From: Propionibacterium sp.
Lineage (GTDB): Bacteria; Actinomycetota; Actinomycetes; Propionibacteriales; Propionibacteriaceae
NCBI GenBank assembly: GCA_012719335.1
Contig: JAAYAO010000183.1
Coordinates: 1-5,793, forward strand
Length of the DNA stretch: 5,793 nucleotides
Reading direction: 5' to 3'
The notes under the pieces are model-generated. The model saw only the letters and a list, made by a program, of their open reading frames with translations. It ran no database searches and was not told where the DNA came from. The translations under genes and the position numbers were made by a program. Shown here piece by piece: positions 1-5,793 of the stretch (position 1 is its first letter; every line of letters starts with the position of its first letter).

Positions 1-555
1 ACCGGCGGCATCATGATCCTGCACGGATCACTGGCGCCCGAGGGTGCGGTCGTGAAATCGGCGGGCTTCGACTCCGACGTGTTCGAGGGCACCGCAAGGG
101 TTTTCGAGCGTGAGCGGGCGGCCCTCGATGCGCTGGAGGACGGCACGATCACCAACGGCGACGTCGTGGTGATCCGCTACGAGGGCCCGCGCGGCGGCCC
201 CGGGATGCGGGAGATGCTCGCGATCACCGGCGCGATCAAGGGCGCCGGCCTCGGCAAGGACGTGATGCTGATCACCGACGGCCGGTTCTCCGGCGGCACC
301 ACCGGCCTCTGTGTCGGCCACATCGCCCCCGAAGCCCCCGAGGGCGGCCCGATCGCCCTCGTCCGCGACGGCGACCCGATCACCCTGAACGTGGCCGAGG
401 GCACCCTCGACTTGGGCGTGGACGCGTCCGAACTCGACCGGCGTCGCCAGGAATGGACCGCACCGGCCCCGCCGCAGCGGGCCACCCGCGGGGTGCTGAA
501 GAAGTACGCCGCGCTGGTCGGTTCGGCGAGCAAGGGAGCGATTCTCGACGCATGA
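1..555 (+). CDS. ilvD: Dihydroxyacid dehydratase, C-terminal part (5' end outside window)
   Basis: IlvD converts 2,3-dihydroxy-isovalerate or -methylvalerate to the matching 2-keto acid with an Fe-S cluster and Mg2+, in the cytoplasm. The frame is open from base 1, so 184 residues plus a TGA stop are visible; the family usually has about 560-620 residues. Visible family motifs are [11 protein letters not shown] (visible residues 62-72), [11 protein letters not shown] (92-102, with Ser97 at the position of the catalytic base serine) and GHIAPEA just after it. The C-terminal [14 protein letters not shown] is also typical. The sugar-acid dehydratase Edd is a paralogue, but the neighbouring ilvBNC genes argue for IlvD. 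The gene ends 15 nt before a GC-rich hairpin and about 215 nt before ilvB, so ilvB can be controlled separately. Confidence 0.95.
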   Translation, partial: TGGIMILHGSLAPEGAVVKSAGFDSDVFEGTARVFERERAALDALEDGTITNGDVVVIRYEGPRGGPGMREMLAITGAIKGAGLGKDVMLITDGRFSGGTTGLCVGHIAPEAPEGGPIALVRDGDPITLNVAEGTLDLGVDASELDRRRQEWTAPAPPQRATRGVLKKYAALVGSASKGAILDA

Positions 556-569
556 TCTCGCGATCCGAT

Positions 570-601
570 ACCCCGGGCCGTTCGGTTGACAGGCCCGGGG
601 T
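570..601 (+). repeat. Perfect GC-rich inverted repeat after ilvD
   Basis: The arms ACCCCGGGCC (570-579) and GGCCCGGGGT (592-601) form a perfect 10-bp stem around a 12-nt loop, 15 nt after the ilvD stop. No T-tract follows; the next bases are GGGGGCGAG. It may be a U-less terminator or pause hairpin for ilvD. It could also be an operator, because the loop carries TTGACA (586-591), a consensus -35 hexamer. The repeat is seen directly; its role is inferred. Confidence 0.6.
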
Positions 602-615
602 GGGGGCGAGAAGGT
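586..615 (+). promoter_or_regulatory. Candidate promoter for the ilvB leader transcript
   Basis: A perfect TTGACA -35 hexamer (586-591) is followed after 18 nt by GAAGGT (610-615). GAAGGT keeps only the A at position 2 and the T at position 6 of a -10 box. If used, transcription would begin at about 622, the first base of the leader-peptide GTG, giving a leaderless leader mRNA. The same bases (608-614, GAGAAGG) also read as a Shine-Dalgarno sequence 7 nt before that GTG. The two readings exclude each other, and the -10 match is weak. Confidence 0.35.
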
Positions 616-621
616 GAGCAG

Positions 622-663
622 GTGTTCCGCAGCTTCGTAGTAGTCATACAGCGTGTCGCCTGA
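622..663 (+). CDS. ilvBNC leader peptide (13 aa, Val-Val-Val-Ile control run)
   Basis: A GTG start at 622 opens a 13-codon frame, MFRSFVVVIQRVA, ending at TGA 661-663. Residues 6-9 are Val-Val-Val-Ile (codons GTA GTA GTC ATA, 637-648), with another Val at residue 12. GAGAAGG at 608-614 is well placed as a ribosome binding site. Leader peptides rich in Val, Leu and Ile upstream of ilvB are known from attenuated ilv operons, including Corynebacterium glutamicum ilvBNC. A ribosome waiting for charged Val- or Ile-tRNA here would alter folding of the downstream leader RNA. The frame is too short for ordinary gene prediction, but its codon content and its position just before a hairpin and terminator make it convincing. 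Confidence 0.85.
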   Translation: MFRSFVVVIQRVA

Positions 664-685
664 GCCGAAACCTCACCGACACGCT
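650..685 (+). promoter_or_regulatory. Leader RNA hairpin overlapping the leader-peptide stop
   Basis: ACGCGTGTCG-type pairing: GCGTGTCG (651-658) is perfectly complementary to CGACACGC (677-684), extended outward by A650-T685. An inner TGAG (661-664)/CTCA (672-675) stem closes a 7-nt loop. The structure spans the last leader codons and the stop, so a ribosome stalled at codons 6-9 would cover its 5' arm. It shares base 685 with the following terminator stem. It is best read as the early pause or 1:2-type hairpin of an attenuator. Confidence 0.65.
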
Positions 686-717
686 CCCTCGCCTGCCACC
701 GGCAGCGGGGGGTTTTT
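685..717 (+). terminator. Attenuator: intrinsic terminator before ilvB
   Basis: The 5' arm 685-697 pairs with 701-712 around an ACC loop. CTGCC/GGCAG forms the inner 5 bp. A single bulged C (692) separates it from 7 more pairs that use the G-run at 707-712 and include two G-U pairs. TTTTT follows at once (713-717). This is the only hairpin I found in the window with a proper U-tract. It lies between the leader-peptide stop and ilvB, the expected place for an attenuator. Read-through would be needed to express ilvBNC from the leader promoter. Confidence 0.85.
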
Positions 718-757
718 CGTTTCACCGACAAGCTGACCAACACCGCCACTGACACAC

Positions 758-764
758 AGGAGGG
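758..764 (+). promoter_or_regulatory. Ribosome binding site that decides the ilvB start
   Basis: AGGAGGG ends directly against the ATG at 765 but lies 6 nt before the ATG at 771. Normal spacing therefore favours 771 as the ilvB start. Confidence 0.8.
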
Positions 765-770
765 ATGGCG

Positions 771-2524
771 ATGAGCGACACCGACGCGTCGACGACCATG
801 ACAGGGGCCCAGGCCCTGGTCACGTCCTTGGAGAAGTTGGGCGTCGATGTCGTATTCGGCATCCCCGGTGGTGCGGTCCTCCCGGCCTACGACCCGCTCT
901 ACGACTCCGAGGTGCGCCACATCCTGGTGCGTCACGAACAGGGCGCCGGCCACGCCGCCGAGGGGTACGCGCTGGCCACCGGACGGGTGGGGGTGTGCAT
1001 CGCCACCTCCGGCCCCGGCGCCACCAACCTGGTCACCCCGATCATGGACGCCTACATGGACTCGGTGCCGATCGTGGCGATCACCGGCCAGGTCGGCAGT
1101 GCCTCGATCGGTACCGACGCCTTCCAGGAAGCCGACATCTCCGGCATCACCATGCCGATCACCAAACACAACTTCCTGATCAAGCGCGCCGAGGAGATCC
1201 CGGGCGCAATCAAGGAGGCCTTCCACATCGCCGCGACCGGACGTCCCGGGCCGGTGCTGGTCGACATCACCAAGGACGCGCTGCAGGACAGCGTCCCCTT
1301 CGTGTGGCCGGAGAAGCTGAACCTGCCCGGGTACCACCCGGTGACCCGTCCGCACCTGAAGCAGATCCGTGAAGCCGCCCGGCTGATCGGGGAGGCGATC
1401 CGTCCGGTGCTGTACGTGGGCGGCGGCGTGATCAAGGCGAAGGCCTGGGATCAGTTGCGTGAACTGGTCGAGATGACCGGTATTCCGGTGGTCACCACGC
1501 TGATGGCCCGCGGTGCGATCCCCGACACCCACCCGCTGAACTACGGCATGCCGGGAATGCACGGCACGGTGGCCGCGGTCGGTGCGCTGCAACGGTCCGA
1601 CCTGCTGATCTCGCTGGGCGCCCGCTTCGACGACCGGGTGACCGGCCAACTGTCCACCTTCGCCCCGGAGGCGAAGGTGGTGCACGCCGACATCGACCCG
1701 GCCGAGATCTCGAAGAACCGGCTCGCCGATGTGCCGATCGTGGGCGATCTGGGTGAGGTGCTCACCGAACTGATCGAGGTGCTGCGCGGCCAGGAGATCA
1801 CCCTGCCGGCGGCTTGGGTGACCTACCTCAACACCCTGCAGGAGCGGTACCCGACCGACCAGGGCGAGCCGCTCAGCGAGGAGGGCCTGCTCTCGCCGTC
1901 CTACGTGATCCGCCGGATCGGTGAGATCGCCGGCCCGGACGCCTACTACGCCGCCGGGGTGGGCCAGCACCAGATGTGGGCCGCGCACCTGCTGCCCTTC
2001 GAGAACCCCGCCAAGTGGTTGAACTCCGGTGGGGCCGGGACGATGGGCTACTGCGTGCCCGCGGCGATGGGCGCCAAGGTCGCCCAACCGGACGCGGTGG
2101 TGTGGGGCATCGACGGTGACGGGTGTTTCCAGATGACCAACCAGGAGCTGGTCACCTGTGCACTGGAGGGCATCCCGATCAAGATCGCGGTGATCAACAA
2201 CGAATCGTTGGGCATGGTGCGTCAGTGGCAGACCCTGTTCTACGACGAGCGCTACTCCAACACCGACCTGCGCTCGACCTCGTGGCCCGATGTGCCGAAG
2301 CTGGCCGAGGCGATGGGCTGCGTCGGGTTGCGCGCCACCACCCCCGAGGACGTGGACCGGGTGCTGGAGGAAGCGATGGCGATCAACGACCGTCCGGTCG
2401 TGGTGGAGTTCCGGGTGTCGAAGGACGCCATGGTGTTCCCGATGGTGGCGGCCGGCACCAGCAACGACGCGATCCAAGTCGCGCGTGACCTCGCACCGGA
2501 CTGGACAGACGAGGAGACCCTGTG

Positions 2525-2525
<1 letters not shown>
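771..2525 (+). CDS. ilvB: Acetohydroxyacid synthase, large catalytic subunit
   Basis: This ThDP- and FAD-dependent enzyme condenses two pyruvates to acetolactate, or pyruvate and 2-ketobutyrate to acetohydroxybutyrate, the first committed step of branched-chain amino acid synthesis. The protein has 584 residues, normal for the family. Three domains follow in order: the N-terminal ThDP (PYR) domain (about 10-175, catalytic Glu56 in [14 protein letters not shown]), the central FAD-linked domain (about 195-330, RFDDRVTG at 285-292) and the C-terminal ThDP (PP) domain (about 385-545). GDG at 449-451 and NN at 476-477 form the ThDP/Mg2+ motif. LGMVRQWQ (480-487) carries the Trp that contacts herbicide inhibitors in plant enzymes. 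Gly replaces the plant Pro after GQV, as I recall for other actinobacterial enzymes. The start at 771 is chosen over 765 by ribosome binding site spacing. The stop overlaps the ilvN ATG by 1 nt, so the subunits are translationally coupled. Confidence 0.97.
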
Positions 2526-4134
<1,609 letters not shown>

Positions 4135-4179
4135 TCGGCGGTTCGGATCGTCGACGGCGAATCCCGGAACACGACCCGA

Positions 4180-4211
4180 GGGGCGGTATCTCCCGATGGA
4201 GGTGCCGCCCC
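4180..4211. terminator. Bidirectional hairpin terminator between convergent genes
   Basis: GGGGCGGTATCTCC (4180-4193) pairs without interruption with GGAGGTGCCGCCCC (4198-4211). The stem has 14 bp, two of them G-U, around a CGAT loop. It lies 45 nt after the ilvC stop and 21 nt past the end of the minus-strand frame that stops at 4233. It is therefore placed to end transcription from both directions. Neither side has a T-tract, which is common for hairpins between genes in high-GC actinobacteria. The structure is seen directly; the terminator role is inferred. Confidence 0.75.
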
Positions 4212-4232
4212 AGGCGCGTCCCCGGCGGGATC

Positions 4233-4475
4233 TCAGTGGTGAGCGGCCCGTTCGAGTGCGGTCCGCAACACCGTGGCGACCGCGTCGGTGATCGCGGCCA
4301 GGGCGGCCTCGGCGGTGAACTCCACCGCACGGTGCCGGCCGTGCCCGGGCAGGTCGGGGGTGATCAGCCGCACATCGGGCAGCAGTGCGTGATACGCCGC
4401 CCATTGGCCGGCATCCCAGCGGGTGCCGGCGATCAGCACCAGGGACGGCAGGTCGCGGCCGGGTGTGCTGGTCAC
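4233..4475 (-). CDS. Truncated alpha/beta-hydrolase N-terminal fragment, probable remnant
   Basis: This 80-residue frame starts with a GTG 1 nt after the stop of the upstream membrane-protein gene, so translation may be coupled; no clear ribosome binding site is seen. The sequence matches the start of an alpha/beta-hydrolase fold: strand LPSLVLIAG (9-17), a Trp-rich loop WDAGQW (20-25), strand DVRLITPDLPGHG (34-46), then a helix up to the stop. DLPGHG is a typical hydrolase motif just after the second conserved strand. The usual His-Gly of the oxyanion loop is Ala-Gly here. The family normally continues for a further 150-200 residues with the GxSxG nucleophile, the acid and the His, and none of these is present. 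Only about 98 nt separate the stop from ilvC, so the rest cannot lie next to it. Codon use stays G/C-ending to the last codon. It is probably a decaying remnant without catalytic activity. A small non-enzymatic protein is less likely. Confidence 0.6.
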   Translation of the reverse strand: MTSTPGRDLPSLVLIAGTRWDAGQWAAYHALLPDVRLITPDLPGHGRHRAVEFTAEAALAAITDAVATVLRTALERAAHH

Positions 4476-4476
4476 G

Positions 4477-5022
4477 TCAGCGCCAGAGAAAATCCATCCC
4501 CAGGACGGGGTCGGTCTCGCCCTCGGGAATACCGAGCACCAGGACGTAGCGGGTGCTCATCGATTCGGAGGCGAATTGGTCGTTGCCCATCACGCAGGGT
4601 TCGGCCATTCCTTCCGACATGCCCGGGGGCGGTAGATCGCTGCGGCAGTGGCCGTACAACTCGGCCAGATCGGCCTGGAACCAGCCCGCGTCGGAATGCG
4701 GGAACCGCACCCGGGCCACCAGGGTGGTGTTCGAACCGACCTGCAGGGTGCCGTCGATCACCTCGGTCTCTTCCGGGAAAGGAACCTCGAGGCGGGCGGA
4801 CAATTCGGCCACGGTCAGCTCGGTGCAGGTGTCGGAGATCAGCCCGTTCTCACAGGTGCTGCCGTGTTCGTTGACGTAACTGAACCCGGGCACTCCCCAT
4901 TCCCCGGCCCGGGTCAGCACGAACCACAGGCCCACGGCGGTCACCGCGATCATCAGGGTGAGCCCGATCAGCACCTCGCGCGTCCTGCGGCGCGCGCGTT
5001 GTTTGCTGTCGGTGGTGGCCAT
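4477..5022 (-). CDS. Single-pass membrane protein with four extracytoplasmic cysteines, family not recognised
   Basis: I do not recognise this 181-residue protein. A basic N-terminus (KQRARRRTR, residues 7-15) precedes one hydrophobic segment (about 17-36), followed by an acidic domain of about 140 residues. The positive-inside rule puts that domain outside the cell. There is no lipobox cysteine, so an uncleaved anchor is more likely than a lipoprotein. Four cysteines (57, 66, 126, 143), all in the outer domain, could form two disulfides. LEVPFPEETEVIDG (78-91) followed by TTLVARVRFP (99-108) looks like a beta-rich binding domain, but this is only an impression. The protein ends with DFLWR. 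ATG 5022 has no Shine-Dalgarno sequence, but CATTCT lies at exactly -12 to -7, suggesting a leaderless mRNA. The truncated hydrolase frame follows after 1 nt. Confidence 0.8.
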   Translation of the reverse strand: MATTDSKQRARRRTREVLIGLTLMIAVTAVGLWFVLTRAGEWGVPGFSYVNEHGSTCENGLISDTCTELTVAELSARLEVPFPEETEVIDGTLQVGSNTTLVARVRFPHSDAGWFQADLAELYGHCRSDLPPPGMSEGMAEPCVMGNDQFASESMSTRYVLVLGIPEGETDPVLGMDFLWR

Positions 5023-5028
5023 GGGTCA

Positions 5029-5034
5029 AGAATG
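5029..5034 (-). promoter_or_regulatory. Candidate -10 box for a leaderless transcript
   Basis: On the minus strand, CATTCT occupies -12 to -7 relative to the A of the ATG at 5022. It keeps the A at position 2 and the T at position 6 of the -10 consensus. No Shine-Dalgarno sequence precedes the ATG, and leaderless mRNAs are common in actinobacteria. No convincing -35 box is visible, so this is tentative. Confidence 0.3.
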
Positions 5035-5040
5035 CCATGA

Positions 5041-5055
5041 GCGGGGGAATCCCGC
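5041..5055. repeat. Short inverted repeat upstream of the membrane-protein gene
   Basis: GCGGG (5041-5045) and CCCGC (5051-5055) are perfect 5-bp arms around 5 nt. The repeat lies 19-33 nt upstream of the minus-strand ATG at 5022, between where -10 and -35 elements would lie. It could be an operator half-site pair, but it is short enough to arise by chance in GC-rich DNA. Confidence 0.25.
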
Positions 5056-5247
5056 ATCGGTCGCCGGTGGGTTGGACGGGTCCGACCGGGGGTGGACGCG
5101 GGTGGCCGCGACCCGGTACAGGGTGACGGGTTCCCTGCTGGAACACGCAACCGCGAAGGGTGGCCCGTCCCCTCCCGGCACGACCGTCCGGGTGCGAGGC
5201 CCCGAGGCCCGCCCCGCATCAGCCCCGGGAGGTGGGGGAGGCGGTGT

Positions 5248-5793
5248 TCAACTACGCACGCAGATCAGCACTGCCGCGTCATCGGCCACCCGTACCTCGG
5301 TGCTGGTCAGCCGGGCGTCGCCGAGCCAGGACTGACGCAGGGTGTCGACCCGGCCGTCCACCATCGGTGGCCAGCACTCGGCCGGCACGAAGTCGTCCAG
5401 CACGATGATGCCGCCGGGGGCGACCAGGGCCAGCACCTCGTCCAGACCGACTTCCCCGGCGATCTCACCGTCCATGAACACCAGCGAGAAGGGGCCGTGC
5501 TCGCCGAGGCTGGCCCAGTCGGCATTGATCACGTCGATCGGGTCGTCGGCGAACAGGTCCTGCACACCCTGGGCCAGGTCGGCGTTCACCTCGGCGGTGA
5601 GCACCTTGGTGCTGGCCGGGGCACCGGTGCGCAGCCAGGCCGCCCCCACCCCGCAGCCGGAGCCGCATTCGGCGATGGTGCCGGTGCTGGCGGCGGCCAG
5701 GGTGGCCAAGAGTCGTCCGGTTTCGCTGCGGGTGACCTGCAGGTAGCCCTGGGAAAGGGAATGCTTCAGTGCCCGCGTGACGATCTCGGGAGT
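5248..5793 (-). CDS. O-methyltransferase-like class I SAM-dependent methyltransferase (N-terminus outside window)
   Basis: The protein should transfer a methyl group from S-adenosylmethionine to an unidentified acceptor, in the cytoplasm. The frame is open to the right edge, so 181 C-terminal residues are visible and the start is missing; a TTG at 5709 is internal. A GRLLATLAA helix leads into motif I, ECGSGCGVG (visible residues 42-50). Glu68 closes the second strand and should bind the ribose, Asp92 follows in INADW, then FSLVFMDG (102-109) and APGGIIVLDDF (125-135). Asp108 and the Asp133-Asp134 pair sit where metal-binding acidic residues occur in catechol-O-methyltransferase-like enzymes. 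This fits the Methyltransf_24 or COG4122 group, but the substrate cannot be read from the sequence. It is separated from the next gene by 225 nt, so it is probably a separate transcription unit. Confidence 0.85.
   Translation of the reverse strand, partial: TPEIVTRALKHSLSQGYLQVTRSETGRLLATLAAASTGTIAECGSGCGVGAAWLRTGAPASTKVLTAEVNADLAQGVQDLFADDPIDVINADWASLGEHGPFSLVFMDGEIAGEVGLDEVLALVAPGGIIVLDDFVPAECWPPMVDGRVDTLRQSWLGDARLTSTEVRVADDAAVLICVRS

Larger units (their letters stand above)
5023..5247. other. Non-coding gap between two minus-strand genes
   Basis: No frame in these 225 nt has plausible protein content or continues a neighbouring gene. CCTCCCGG (5171-5178) and CCGGGAGG (5225-5232) form a perfect 8-bp inverted repeat with a 46-nt interior. 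That interior holds a tandem CGAGGCCC CGAGGCCC (5196-5211). Lying 15 nt past the stop of the methyltransferase gene, this may be its terminator region, although no T-tract follows. The left part would hold the promoter of the membrane-protein gene. Confidence 0.45.

Noticed and set aside
614..640. Alternative GTG start at 614 for the leader peptide
   Set aside because: It reads into TAG after eight codons in a different frame and contains none of the Val-Val-Val-Ile run.
765..770. ATG at 765 as the ilvB start
   Set aside because: The AGGAGGG ends at 764, leaving no spacing. ATG 771 has a normal 6-nt gap.
177..2477. 766-residue open frame on the minus strand, antisense to ilvD and ilvB
   Set aside because: Its composition is extreme (His, Arg, Gly, Asp repeats) with no recognisable domain. 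It lies opposite strongly supported genes and spans the attenuator, so it reflects the scarcity of stops in GC-rich antisense frames.
4236..4874. 212-residue plus-strand frame opposite the minus-strand genes
   Set aside because: Pro/Arg/Gly-rich composition without motifs. The minus-strand frames have a membrane segment, ordered cysteines and a hydrolase motif.
4958..5335. 125-residue plus-strand frame across the 5023-5247 gap
   Set aside because: No recognisable protein features; it overlaps the ends of two minus-strand genes and consists of Gly/Pro/Arg/Ala runs.
5248..5709. TTG at 5709 as the methyltransferase start
   Set aside because: The frame stays open to the window edge, and residues before the TTG (SETGRL) fit the family's helix before motif I, so the true start lies outside.

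Overview
The window is a high-GC, actinobacterial-looking segment with a strong bias to G/C at third codon positions. Support for this comes from the gene order (dihydroxyacid dehydratase next to ilvB-ilvN-ilvC), a 343-residue class I ketol-acid reductoisomerase, GTG starts, hairpins that mostly lack U-tracts, and an ilvB leader with a short Val/Ile-rich peptide as described for Corynebacterium glutamicum. I would place it in the Actinomycetota. Finer placement cannot be supported from the sequence alone.

Positions 1-4134 (+ strand) hold the common branched-chain amino acid pathway. The 3' end of ilvD (dihydroxyacid dehydratase) runs off the left edge. Next comes a 215-nt regulatory gap, then ilvB (acetohydroxyacid synthase large subunit), ilvN (its regulatory subunit, overlapping ilvB by 1 nt) and ilvC (ketol-acid reductoisomerase, 32 nt after ilvN). 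IlvBN makes acetolactate or acetohydroxybutyrate, IlvC isomerises and reduces it, and IlvD dehydrates the product to the 2-keto acid. Together they supply valine and isoleucine, and the leucine precursor. The gap between ilvD and ilvB holds a GC-rich hairpin with a TTGACA hexamer in its loop. It also holds a 13-codon leader peptide, MFRSFVVVIQRVA, a hairpin over the end of that peptide, and a terminator hairpin followed by TTTTT. This is a transcription attenuator read by Val/Ile-tRNA charging.

An almost perfect 14-bp stem at 4180-4211 separates ilvC from convergent minus-strand genes and probably ends transcription from both sides. Reading leftwards on the minus strand, the order is: an O-methyltransferase-like protein (5248-5793, N-terminus outside the window), a 225-nt non-coding gap, a 181-residue single-pass membrane protein with four extracytoplasmic cysteines and no recognised family (4477-5022), and a 1-nt-spaced 80-residue open frame. 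That last frame looks like only the N-terminal third of an alpha/beta-hydrolase, without the nucleophile elbow, and is probably a remnant.

Most of the window is ordinary biosynthetic core. The observations most worth a second look are the attenuator (rare-codon control run, ambiguous leadered or leaderless start, unclear antiterminator) and the truncated hydrolase with its membrane-protein partner. I see no mobile element, CRISPR array, RNA gene or novel multi-gene system.
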